This document shows, piece by piece, positions 33,351 through 42,071 of a stretch of 54,419 nucleotides of DNA. The position numbers and the translations under genes were made by a program. The notes under the pieces are model-generated. The model had not been told where the DNA came from. It worked only from the letters and a program-made list of their open reading frames with translations, and did not search any database. This DNA is from CBETVX01 sp965539935 (GTDB lineage: Bacteria > Bacillota > Clostridia > Peptostreptococcales > Caminicellaceae): NCBI GenBank assembly GCA_965539935.1, contig CBETVX010000016.1, positions 1 to 54,419 on the forward strand, read 5' to 3'. Every line of letters begins with the position of its first letter. Position 1 is the stretch's first letter.

Positions 33351-33719
33351 CTATGCTTTCTCATCTACAAACAAACCGACCATTTCCCACATTTTAGCAA
33401 TCATGTCTTGTATCTTCTCAGGTGGAAATTCCTTTATGACTTCATCGGTTTCTGTATCAACAATTTTAAAGATTAAGGTATTTGTCTTTTCATGTATATG
33501 CCTTTCAACTTTTCTATTAATATTCTCTAATTTTTCATTAGACTTCTCAATTGATTTCTTTAATAAATTTTCACTAATCCTATTAATATCATTTTGTTCA
33601 GAGCTTTGTAATGACGACTGTTTAGTAAGTTCTGTTGATACACCTTGATTATAATTTACGGTATCCGTCCCGCTATTCAATTGAACCCTCGTTACATTAA
33701 CGTAAGAATCAATCTTCAT
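33351..33719 (-). CDS. flaG: Flagellar protein FlaG
   Basis: Small protein (122 residues) found beside fliD in many bacteria; it affects filament length. The conserved C-terminal part is present: LIFKIVDTETDEVIKEFPPE followed by KIQDMIAKMWEMVGLFVDEK (read as two parts). The N-terminal half is a variable linker rich in Ser, Asn and Gln. The frame extends to an ATG at 33734, but GGAGG in the next codons is the ribosome site of the ATG at 33719. A sigma-D-like promoter lies just upstream. Confidence 0.92.
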   Translation of the reverse strand: MKIDSYVNVTRVQLNSGTDTVNYNQGVSTELTKQSSLQSSEQNDINRISENLLKKSIEKSNEKLENINRKVERHIHEKTNTLIFKIVDTETDEVIKEFPPEKIQDMIAKMWEMVGLFVDEKA

Positions 33720-33754
33720 ATTCTTAGCCTCCATTTTTTATTTTATTACTAGAT

Positions 33755-33782
33755 ATTTCGGTAAATTTTAAGAAAAAGTTTA
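33755..33782 (-). promoter_or_regulatory. Candidate sigma-D (FliA) promoter of flaG
   Basis: On the - strand TAAA (33782-33779) and CCGAAAT (33761-33755) are separated by 17 bases, one or two mismatches from the sigma-28 consensus TAAA-N15-GCCGATAA. Transcription would begin about 15 bases before the ribosome site of flaG. Confidence 0.5.
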
Positions 33783-33845
33783 GTTAGAAAATAAAAAATT
33801 ATGGAGGAAGATCAAAGGTTTCATAATATCTGTATTATTGTAATA

Positions 33846-34952
33846 TTAATACCCAAATTCTCTTTTCACCATTTCCAATGATTCTTCAATCACTTTATCC
33901 ATATCTAAATATTTATACTGCCCTAGTCTACCACCAAAAATAATATTTGATTCTTGTTTTGAAAACTCTATATATTTTTGATAAAGTTCATTGTTTCTTA
34001 TATCATTTATAGGATAATATGGTTCATCACCACATATCCACTTTTGGGGATATTCACGAGTAACCACTGTTTTGGGCTGGGTTCCAAATTCAAAATGCTT
34101 ATGCTCTATTATTCTAGTATAGGGAACATCAATAGAAGTATAATTTACAACTGCATTTCCTTGATAATTGTCATCATCGAGAACCTCTGTTTCAAAATGA
34201 AGACTTCTATATTCAAGAGTTCCAAAGCAGTAGTTATAAAACTGGTCAATGGGACCAGTAAAAATAGTTTTATTTGCAATATCATTATTTCCCTTTATAA
34301 AATCAAAATAATCAGTATTAAGTAGTAAGTCAGTACCTTCAAGCATTTTATCTACAATCTGGGTATAGCCTCCAATTGGAATTCCCTGATAAGGATCCAT
34401 GAAATAATTATTATTATAGGTAAAACGTACTGGAAGACGTTTTATAATAAAAGCAGGAAGTTCATTACATTTCCTTCCCCACTGTTTCTCAGTATATCCC
34501 TTTATCAGTTTATTATAAATATCCACACCAACAAGACTTATGGCTTGTTCCTCAAGATTTTTTGGTTCTACAATACCTGATTCAGCAATCTGTTTTTCTA
34601 TAATTCTTTTAGCCTCAGCGGGAGTTTTGACACCCCATATTTTGTTGAAGGTATTCATGTTAAAGGGTAAATTATAAAGTTCATCATTATAAATTGCAAT
34701 GGGAGAGTTTATAAAATTGTTAAATTCAGCAAACTGATTTATATAATCCCAAATATGCTTTTTGGGTGTGTGGAAAATATGAGCTCCGTATTTGTGTACA
34801 TTTATTCCTTCAATATTTTCAGTGTATATATTTCCAGCAACATGGTTTCGCTTTTCAATCACAAGACATCTTTTACCTCTTTTTTTAGCTTCATAGGCAA
34901 AAACACTACCGAATAACCCGGCACCTACTATAAGATAATCATATTTTTTCAT
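33846..34952 (-). CDS. glf: UDP-galactopyranose mutase
   Basis: Flavoenzyme that converts UDP-galactopyranose to UDP-galactofuranose, the donor of Galf residues. The 368-residue product has the usual length. It shows the FAD-binding YLIVGAGLFGSVFAYEAKKR (residues about 5-24), VIEKRNHVAGN, HKYGAHIFHT with the conserved active-site histidine, and the C-terminal NIIFGGRLGQYKYLDMDKVI. There is no membrane segment. It is the last gene of the leftward glycan cluster, 111 bases before flaG. Presence of Galf in a glycan next to flagellar genes supports a filament or surface polysaccharide role. Confidence 0.96.
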   Translation of the reverse strand: MKKYDYLIVGAGLFGSVFAYEAKKRGKRCLVIEKRNHVAGNIYTENIEGINVHKYGAHIFHTPKKHIWDYINQFAEFNNFINSPIAIYNDELYNLPFNMNTFNKIWGVKTPAEAKRIIEKQIAESGIVEPKNLEEQAISLVGVDIYNKLIKGYTEKQWGRKCNELPAFIIKRLPVRFTYNNNYFMDPYQGIPIGGYTQIVDKMLEGTDLLLNTDYFDFIKGNNDIANKTIFTGPIDQFYNYCFGTLEYRSLHFETEVLDDDNYQGNAVVNYTSIDVPYTRIIEHKHFEFGTQPKTVVTREYPQKWICGDEPYYPINDIRNNELYQKYIEFSKQESNIIFGGRLGQYKYLDMDKVIEESLEMVKREFGY

Positions 34953-35005
34953 TTAATCATCCCTTTGATATTATTAATATTGATTTGTTACTTATATCTT
35001 ATTAT

Positions 35006-37303
35006 CTAGTCCCAACTTGGTCTTAGATTTATCCATATTATTTTTTTATCTGGTACACCATGCTCTATTAATTCTTTCCTTATTTCTTCAGCCAAATCTT
35101 TATTTAATACTGCTATTACAACATTATCATATTCCACACTTCCAATAGTCTTAGGATCTACAATATTAATACCCTTTTTTCGATAGATCTTACTATTTTT
35201 ATCTACCCATTGAACAACTCGACTTTTACTTGAAAACTTTATTTTCTTGTATAAATCTTGACCAAGTTTTCCTGCAGCATATAAAACAATCCTTTTTCCA
35301 AGAATCTCACATGGAAAATCTGTAGCAAGACCATATCTATTACTAGGCTTTACTATTTTTTTAAATATATGTACAAGCCTTCCTAAAAAAGAATTTCGAT
35401 GCTTTTTACAAAACTCGATTAGTTTCTTATCATCTTCACTACATCTCAATAAAGAATATTCTAAACTTGATCCCTTATAATAATCTTCAATAGGTTCATT
35501 AGTTCGCCATAGGAATATTGAGAAGATTTCTCTTTTAGATAATATTGGTGCAAATTCTATTACCTCTTTTTCACGGCCCGATACACTATTAGGCATTCCT
35601 CCAAAAAATTCAAGTACTTCATTATCTGGCGTTCTTGTAATATAATCCATGTAATCAATTAATATCTTTAAGTTATCAGCTCTCATATTAACTGATTTGA
35701 CTACTGAAGAATAATTTTTGGTGAATTTTTCTACTCCCATTAGATAATCATAAAACCCATGTTCCCTCAATGCAATTCCTTCATCTTCCTTCAGTATAGG
35801 AACAATTTTTCCATTTTTTTTGTCATATCCCATAGTTTGCCCATGGGGTGCTCTACACAGCATCTCTATAATTAGGCTCAAATATAAAAAACTAGGTAGG
35901 AAATTATAATAAACACAATTATTCATAACATTAATTTGATCTAATTTAAAGAAAAAATTTCTTATTTTCTTATCATAAAAGTCATTCATTATATTTGCCA
36001 TACATCCCTGAGTATATCCACCACCTGCAAGATCAATAAATGCAAATGCATCATCACTTACATTTACTTCTTGTTTTAAATAATCAGCAACCATTTTCCG
36101 TTTTTCCTTAAGGGATTCACGTAAATATTTTTTAAAATCACTATCATCATTTAATTTTTTAACTAACTCTGAAATAAGAAATTGATTAAGTACCTTTTTA
36201 TTATCTTTAAAATCTTCAGGTAAAAATTTAATAAATTGCTCTAAAGGAATCTCCAAAAGATTTGCTAATTCTTCTATACTCTTAATCTTAGTCACATATG
36301 ACCATCTAAAAAACTTATATAAATCATTGTTATTTTCACTAAAGGAAGGCATTCTCCAAGCTCTTCTAGACCCGTAAATATAGTGGGTTTCAATATCATA
36401 GCCCCATCTGTCAATAATGATATCTGCAATTTTTTTTAACACAAAGCCATCCCTTGCAATAAAATAAAGCCTTTTAATTCCCTTCTTCATGCTTTCCTGA
36501 AGTATCCACCATACATAGGGGAATAATATAAGACCACCGATAGAACATCCAATAGCAGCAGGTCCTTCAAAGATATTTTCTATCCTAGTATTTTTTGCAG
36601 CACCTATAGTCAACTGAATAAAATAGTTATCTTCATTATTTTCTAAGACTTTTTTTTCATATGGCATTAATGAACCAAACTGAAATAATTCAGCTTTTAT
36701 TCCAAGTCTTTCTGCAGACTTTATATCTGACTTGGGATTATCTCCACAATGTATCCAATCTTTATAATCAACTTGTTCCTTTACCTTTACAATCTTATAT
36801 ATATTTCCAGTCCACTTACTTTTTTTATACTCTGATGACACATATAGATTAATATTTTCAAATATAGGATCAACCTTCATAAGCATCTCTCTAATGGTTT
36901 TACTATCTAGATACATATCTGATATAAGAATAACCTTTTCACCTTTATTAATTAGGTCTTTTACCTTGCGAATATTTCTTTTTATCTCAACTACATTTTC
37001 ATATTCTGTTAATTTTTCAAGATCTATAAGCTGTTGAATTTCATCAGAAGTTAAGCTGCCAGTCATAGCCATTGCCTCATATATCTCCTCTAAGGTTACC
37101 TCTTCAGCTCCTTTAACACGATTGCTATGCCTTGCTATTTCCTCTGCATTTATCCGTAAATAATAGAAATTATTTTTTATATAGTCTGAAATCTTTAAAT
37201 ACTCTTTGCTTTCCAGTAATTTCTTTTGCATCAATGCAAAGATACCTTTTGGGGTTGCAGTCCTGCGAGTTATGAGTGTATCAAAAACATCAAAGGTATA
37301 CAT
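35006..37303 (-). CDS. HAD-like hydrolase of glycan clusters with C-terminal Rossmann-like module
   Basis: A 765-residue cytoplasmic protein. The N-terminal 215 residues look like a HAD phosphatase: motif I YTFDVFDTLITRR, motif II VILISDMYLDSKT, and the acidic motif HCGDNPKSDIKSA. In motif I the position two after the nucleophile is Phe instead of the usual acid-base Asp. A large middle domain (about 245-640) carries RLYFIARDGFVLKKIADII; I recall proteins of this kind as COG5610, predicted HAD hydrolases of polysaccharide loci. The last 100 residues are the Rossmann-like module shared with four other cluster proteins (RIVLYAAGKLGQDLYKKIKF). The reaction is unknown. It lies 12 bases downstream of a cytidylyltransferase gene and 53 bases upstream of glf. 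Confidence 0.75.
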   Translation of the reverse strand: MYTFDVFDTLITRRTATPKGIFALMQKKLLESKEYLKISDYIKNNFYYLRINAEEIARHSNRVKGAEEVTLEEIYEAMAMTGSLTSDEIQQLIDLEKLTEYENVVEIKRNIRKVKDLINKGEKVILISDMYLDSKTIREMLMKVDPIFENINLYVSSEYKKSKWTGNIYKIVKVKEQVDYKDWIHCGDNPKSDIKSAERLGIKAELFQFGSLMPYEKKVLENNEDNYFIQLTIGAAKNTRIENIFEGPAAIGCSIGGLILFPYVWWILQESMKKGIKRLYFIARDGFVLKKIADIIIDRWGYDIETHYIYGSRRAWRMPSFSENNNDLYKFFRWSYVTKIKSIEELANLLEIPLEQFIKFLPEDFKDNKKVLNQFLISELVKKLNDDSDFKKYLRESLKEKRKMVADYLKQEVNVSDDAFAFIDLAGGGYTQGCMANIMNDFYDKKIRNFFFKLDQINVMNNCVYYNFLPSFLYLSLIIEMLCRAPHGQTMGYDKKNGKIVPILKEDEGIALREHGFYDYLMGVEKFTKNYSSVVKSVNMRADNLKILIDYMDYITRTPDNEVLEFFGGMPNSVSGREKEVIEFAPILSKREIFSIFLWRTNEPIEDYYKGSSLEYSLLRCSEDDKKLIEFCKKHRNSFLGRLVHIFKKIVKPSNRYGLATDFPCEILGKRIVLYAAGKLGQDLYKKIKFSSKSRVVQWVDKNSKIYRKKGINIVDPKTIGSVEYDNVVIAVLNKDLAEEIRKELIEHGVPDKKIIWINLRPSWD

Positions 37304-37315
37304 TTGAATTCCCCT

Positions 37316-37741
37316 TTAAAGCAATGATTTTTCAATTAGTTTTTTTATCTTTGTAGAGCTTGTACTTTCAGTGTAAGGAAAAAATTCCATATTTGAACCA
37401 ACTTCCCTTAGCTGTTTCAATTCTCCATCCCAATCACCTACATGGTCACTACCTGAAAAATGACAGTCAAAACCATACTTTTTCCATGCATCCATCTTCA
37501 CGGTATTATCAAAGGTAACAGGTACTACCTTGTCTACATACTTTATAGCTTCTACAATTGCCATTCTTTCTTTAAAGGGAATAAAGGGTGGTTTCCCCTT
37601 AAAGTGAATAACTAGTTCGTCAGTTAATACACCCACAATTAAATATTCGCATCTTTCTTTTGATTTGCGAATCAAATTCAAATGACCTATATGAAATAAA
37701 TCAAATACACCAGGCACATATCCTTTTTTATACTTTTTCAT
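37316..37741 (-). CDS. Cytidylyltransferase-like protein (GCT/TagD type)
   Basis: Nucleotidyltransferase of 141 residues that should join a phosphorylated alcohol to CTP, giving a CDP-activated donor. It shows GVFDLFHIGHLNLIRKSKER with the HxGH catalytic motif (residues about 11-30) and the C-terminal YTESTSSTKIKKLIEK corresponding to the RTxGISTTxI nucleotide-binding motif of TagD. Length fits glycerol-3-phosphate cytidylyltransferase (about 130-140). The real substrate could be glycerol, choline, ethanolamine or another phospho-alcohol. It starts after AGGGAGG. Its neighbour upstream is a LicD fusion, the kind of enzyme that would use its product. Confidence 0.85.
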   Translation of the reverse strand: MKKYKKGYVPGVFDLFHIGHLNLIRKSKERCEYLIVGVLTDELVIHFKGKPPFIPFKERMAIVEAIKYVDKVVPVTFDNTVKMDAWKKYGFDCHFSGSDHVGDWDGELKQLREVGSNMEFFPYTESTSSTKIKKLIEKSLL

Positions 37742-37773
37742 TATAATAGCCTCCCTTTTTTCTACTGAGTCTT

Positions 37774-40611
37774 TTATCTTCCCTTTTCTTCATCCTTTAC
37801 AATCCACCCTTTTTCCTTGGCATAAATTTTATAGTCATAAACCCCCATTTGTTTCAACTGTTCTTCAATCTCACGATAATAAATACTGCATATAATAATT
37901 CTCAACTTTTCTTTCGGTATCTTAAGGATTTCATTTGGATTTTTTACATCAATTCCATGTTTCTTAGTTCCCCACTTAGCCTTATCATTATCTACCAGAA
38001 ACATTGGAGCATATTTTTTTCCATATTTTTTCATATAGTCTTCAAACATCAGTCCTGCACCAAATACTACAATTGTCTTATCTCTACAATTTTTAAATAT
38101 ATCAACAAATAAAGTTTTATATATTTTATAAGAATAATCGGTATTAAAAATTCCTTTATGGTGAGGTTTTCGTTTTTCTAGAGGAGGATATTTCATATAA
38201 TCCTTTCCCATAGACATCTCTAAACAACGTTTATAGCCCTTTGGTGCTGGCAGTTTCAAATTCTCGAAGTCTAATAAAACTGTTGATTCAAAGTCTCTTT
38301 TATCAAAAAGTTGATAACGATTATAATGTGTGAAAATAGCTAAATAATTTGAATTTTTATCATCATAAGCTGTAATAGTTCGATTAAGCCAGCCACATAA
38401 CCATCTATGTTTGAAGAATTTTGAAACTAACCTGTATAACTTCCATTGGGAACTTGTCAAATCACCAAACTTATCATAATCTTTACCATATACTTTTGCA
38501 TAGAGTAGGTTCTGCACTAAATTTATCCTTCTAATCTTTTTATTTAATTTTTTCTTATCCCCTACACAAGTATCTAAGGGCATAATGTCAATCCATATTC
38601 CATTATTGCAGTCATGACCTATATCCATCATACTAATCCCTGTAGTATTACTATTCCTAAGTCTACAATAGCCACCGTAAAAACAATCGGGATCATTTTC
38701 TGGCATTTGAAAAAAATAAGGTTCTTTAAATTCACTAGATGATACTTTCTTAAGTTTATCATAATCTTCCCTAGGCATAACGATATCTATATCATCATCC
38801 CAGGGTATAAATCCCTTATGTCTAACTGCTCCAAGAAGGGTGCCATATATAATATAGTACTGTAATCCTTTTCTTTCACATACTTCCTTAAAAACTTCAA
38901 GTAAATTAAGCTGTACCGACCATACTTTTTTCATTTTCTCCGTTACTTTATAATCTGAAATAATCTCATCATCAGATTCAAGAAACTTTGCTTTTTTATA
39001 TATCCGATTTTTATCTATTCTAGTCCATTTATAAAAACTTCTATACAAATCATGATTTCTTACATTGGCAAGGAATCTTTTTTCTTCTGCAACAAATATA
39101 TCCCAAAGTTCTACCAATTGATATTTTTCCTTTAATTTTTGTAATGGTATAATTTTCTCAGCATGGGGTGCAAAATAATACATATAATTCAATGCCCTAA
39201 AAAGAATGTACTTCGCTGGATAATTATCTCTAACAAACTCTTGGTCAAAGAATATAATTTCTCCATTTACATAAAAGCTATTTAATGGAATCAGCTCTAA
39301 ATATGCCTTTCTTAATATAACACCCCAATCTAGGCTACGTGTTTCTTCATTACACAATCCATTTTTTTCAGGAGAAACATGTTCAGATGATGATAAAATA
39401 TGATCATATAGTCTATCAAATATTTCCATAAACTGTTCTTTATCTGTTCTTATGATCTCTTTTAAATAGTTTGAAAGGGTCATGTTTTTCATGTACGGCA
39501 TTACTACATAATTTTTTTCTAAGCTATGGGGTACAATTTTTATACCATGGTTTTTTAAATCCATCATATTATTATAAAGTTTCCGTATGCTTTTTTCTCC
39601 TTCTTTATACAAAGCCCTTTTCTTAACTATATTGCTATGAATAGTGGTGGCAAAACCTTTTTCTTTACCTCGATCAATTGATACTGCTGCATAATTCACG
39701 GAACAAAAATTTGTGTCAAAACCACATTCAACTAAATAAGAATTGGAAAAGAATTCAAAAACATTATTATCAACTAAATCATTGTATAGATCATTTTCAT
39801 ATGCCAATAATGTATTAGAATTTACATAATAAGGTATTAATCTTTCATTTACATTTTTTTCTGGAAGATGATTTTCAGAATAGATAAGTTGTGGTAATTT
39901 ATAATCGGGAAGAGGATAATAAAATTTATAAAAGGGTATTTCAGCCATACTAAGTATATCTATAAGCTCCTTCTTGCTAAAGGAATATCCCTTTGTTCCT
40001 AATGGGTAATGATTGATACCATCAAAAGCTCTACCAGTATGGGGGTATGGTGCACCACAAAAATATCTAATCCCATAACGGTTTTCAACGGCTAGTAGCA
40101 GTTTCCCATCTGGTTTTAATAATTCTAATGCCTTTTTCAAATAATTAGCATAAATATTTTTCTCCGAAGACCCACTTCCACATGTTTCTAAAGTACCTAT
40201 CAAAACAATATAATCAAACTTTTTTTCAAAAACAATATCCTCAAAATCACCCACATAAACCTCTAGATTATCATAATGGGAATGTCTTTTAACAATACTT
40301 TCAGCCTGAAAGATAGAATTTTCTGTGGTCGTCACATGTGCACATTTTTCACATAGCATTCCAGTTATGGCTCCAAAACCTCCACCAATTTCTAGAAGTT
40401 CTGCATCATCTTTAAACTCATACCAATTCAATAAAGCAACTCTCATTTTACTTAAATGAAAAAAAACTTCCCATCTATCATCTTTTTTTATAATGCTATC
40501 ATAATCACTTGTAGAATTGTTTTCAATATATTTGCATATATCCTTATCTATATCAGACAAATTATTAAGTTTTTCCGTAGATTTAGCATATTTTTTATGC
40601 AGTCTGGCCAT
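37774..40611 (-). CDS. Four-part fusion: methyltransferase, kinase-like region, LicD, Rossmann-like module
   Basis: A 945-residue cytoplasmic protein. First comes a class I SAM methyltransferase with LLEIGGGFGAITGMLCEKCA (about residue 72 onward). Next is a region of about 240 residues with FATTIHSNIVKKRALYKEGE, VMPYMKNMTLSNYL and IIFFDQEFVRDNYP, which reads like a diverged kinase-type fold (compare the methyltransferase-kinase WbdD); this part is uncertain. Third is a LicD phosphotransferase with YGTLLGAVRHKGFIPWDDDI and following DIV, the metal-binding site. Last is the Rossmann-like module with TIVVFGAGLMFEDYMKKYG. The frame extends to ATG 40641, but an AGGGGAA site points to ATG 40611. 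It could add and cap a phospho-substituent on a sugar. Confidence 0.8.
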   Translation of the reverse strand: MARLHKKYAKSTEKLNNLSDIDKDICKYIENNSTSDYDSIIKKDDRWEVFFHLSKMRVALLNWYEFKDDAELLEIGGGFGAITGMLCEKCAHVTTTENSIFQAESIVKRHSHYDNLEVYVGDFEDIVFEKKFDYIVLIGTLETCGSGSSEKNIYANYLKKALELLKPDGKLLLAVENRYGIRYFCGAPYPHTGRAFDGINHYPLGTKGYSFSKKELIDILSMAEIPFYKFYYPLPDYKLPQLIYSENHLPEKNVNERLIPYYVNSNTLLAYENDLYNDLVDNNVFEFFSNSYLVECGFDTNFCSVNYAAVSIDRGKEKGFATTIHSNIVKKRALYKEGEKSIRKLYNNMMDLKNHGIKIVPHSLEKNYVVMPYMKNMTLSNYLKEIIRTDKEQFMEIFDRLYDHILSSSEHVSPEKNGLCNEETRSLDWGVILRKAYLELIPLNSFYVNGEIIFFDQEFVRDNYPAKYILFRALNYMYYFAPHAEKIIPLQKLKEKYQLVELWDIFVAEEKRFLANVRNHDLYRSFYKWTRIDKNRIYKKAKFLESDDEIISDYKVTEKMKKVWSVQLNLLEVFKEVCERKGLQYYIIYGTLLGAVRHKGFIPWDDDIDIVMPREDYDKLKKVSSSEFKEPYFFQMPENDPDCFYGGYCRLRNSNTTGISMMDIGHDCNNGIWIDIMPLDTCVGDKKKLNKKIRRINLVQNLLYAKVYGKDYDKFGDLTSSQWKLYRLVSKFFKHRWLCGWLNRTITAYDDKNSNYLAIFTHYNRYQLFDKRDFESTVLLDFENLKLPAPKGYKRCLEMSMGKDYMKYPPLEKRKPHHKGIFNTDYSYKIYKTLFVDIFKNCRDKTIVVFGAGLMFEDYMKKYGKKYAPMFLVDNDKAKWGTKKHGIDVKNPNEILKIPKEKLRIIICSIYYREIEEQLKQMGVYDYKIYAKEKGWIVKDEEKGR

Positions 40612-40671
40612 TTCTAATTCCCCTGTTCGCAATATTTTCATACATATTATCTAAACATAATTTTATTAAAT

Positions 40672-42030
40672 TTATCCTTTAGCCACCAATGTTTTTAAAA
40701 GATTAGAATCAATAGATACTATATTATGGAAATTTAAAGATTTTAACATTTTAATTACCTCGTACTGATCCTTTTCTTTAATAGAAACTAAAACTAGACT
40801 TTCATTAGTATATTCAGATAAATCTTTTATACATTTTACAGGTACTCCAAACAATGATTCATTATTTCCTTTTAAATTTGAAACTGCAAAACATAAAATA
40901 TTTTTTGACTTCTTTTCAAATATAAGAGCTTGTCCTACTTTTTTTCCTATTACACCTGCACCGAATATAATGACATGTTTATACTTGCTGATACAATCAA
41001 GAAATCCTTGTTTATAAAGTTGTAAATTTAAAGTTCCACATAGCATTAATCTATTATCATTATAATCCTTTGCAGTATCTTTGAAATATTCATCTGGATT
41101 ATTAATAATACATTGAAGTTCTTTCAATTCTTGCTTATTCCAATACTTTTTATTCAAAAGTCCATTTTCATAGTCTATTTTTAATTCTTCAGCCATTCTA
41201 AGTAAAAATGCATATTGAAAAGTAGAGGCTAACCGATTATAATTCCATTTATAGGATACGAATTTCATATAATATATCAATGAGCCTAATTTCATCTTTA
41301 TTGACTTATAATTACTTGAATACTTTTCTATTTCTTCATACTCATCGCAAATACAAAAAATTTTTGATGCAGAATTTACCGATGAATCCATATTATCTTT
41401 TCTATAATGTAAAAATGCTTCATTTACCAAATAAACTCGCTTGGCAGATGCCCATACTTTAAAAGCAAAAGATGTATCCTGATAAGAGGCTCCTGGTGTT
41501 TCATTGAATTTTATATTATTATTAATTAGTAAACTTCTTTTATATATTCCACTCCAAATACTTGGAGACACAAAAAATACATTTTGTTCTTCCATAGGAG
41601 AAAAAATGTTATTATATTTGCAATCTTTTAAGTTTTCAATAAATGTATTGGATTTGTTTTTATATTCAAAATAATTGGATTTAACAACTTCTGCTGAATT
41701 TTTTTTTGCAATATCATAAATCTGTTCAAACATTTCAAGGTCAACAAAATCATCGCTCTCTACGATTCCTATATACTCACCAGTTGCATGTTCCAAGCCA
41801 ACATTCATCGTATGCCCGTATCCCGTATTAGGTTTATTAACAACAATTATTCTATCGTCTTTTGCTGCGTATTCTTTAAGAATGTTTAAAGAATTATCAG
41901 TTGACCCATCATTAATACAAATGATTTCAATATCTTTTAATGTTTGACCTATGATGCTATCAAGACATTGATTTAAATATTTTTGTGCATTATATATCGG
42001 AACTATAACTGAAACTTTAGGCATTCTCAT
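40672..42030 (-). CDS. Family 2 glycosyltransferase with C-terminal Rossmann-like module
   Basis: GT-A fold inverting glycosyltransferase, 452 residues, no membrane segment. The GT2 domain spans about residues 5-230 with VSVIVPIYNAQKYLNQCLDS, the UDP-binding INDGSTDNS and the metal-site IVESDDFVDLEM. The last 100 residues are the shared Rossmann-like module (HVIIFGAGVIGKKVGQAL, FGVPVKCI, SLVLVSIKE). Two close ATG codons (42030 and 42024) follow GGAGGAGG. It is one of four GT2 genes in a row that look like paralogues. Donor and acceptor sugars cannot be told from sequence. Confidence 0.88.
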   Translation of the reverse strand: MRMPKVSVIVPIYNAQKYLNQCLDSIIGQTLKDIEIICINDGSTDNSLNILKEYAAKDDRIIVVNKPNTGYGHTMNVGLEHATGEYIGIVESDDFVDLEMFEQIYDIAKKNSAEVVKSNYFEYKNKSNTFIENLKDCKYNNIFSPMEEQNVFFVSPSIWSGIYKRSLLINNNIKFNETPGASYQDTSFAFKVWASAKRVYLVNEAFLHYRKDNMDSSVNSASKIFCICDEYEEIEKYSSNYKSIKMKLGSLIYYMKFVSYKWNYNRLASTFQYAFLLRMAEELKIDYENGLLNKKYWNKQELKELQCIINNPDEYFKDTAKDYNDNRLMLCGTLNLQLYKQGFLDCISKYKHVIIFGAGVIGKKVGQALIFEKKSKNILCFAVSNLKGNNESLFGVPVKCIKDLSEYTNESLVLVSIKEKDQYEVIKMLKSLNFHNIVSIDSNLLKTLVAKG

Positions 42031-42071
42031 TTTCCTCCTCCATATAGCAGTGTTATCTATAATATTAGGAA

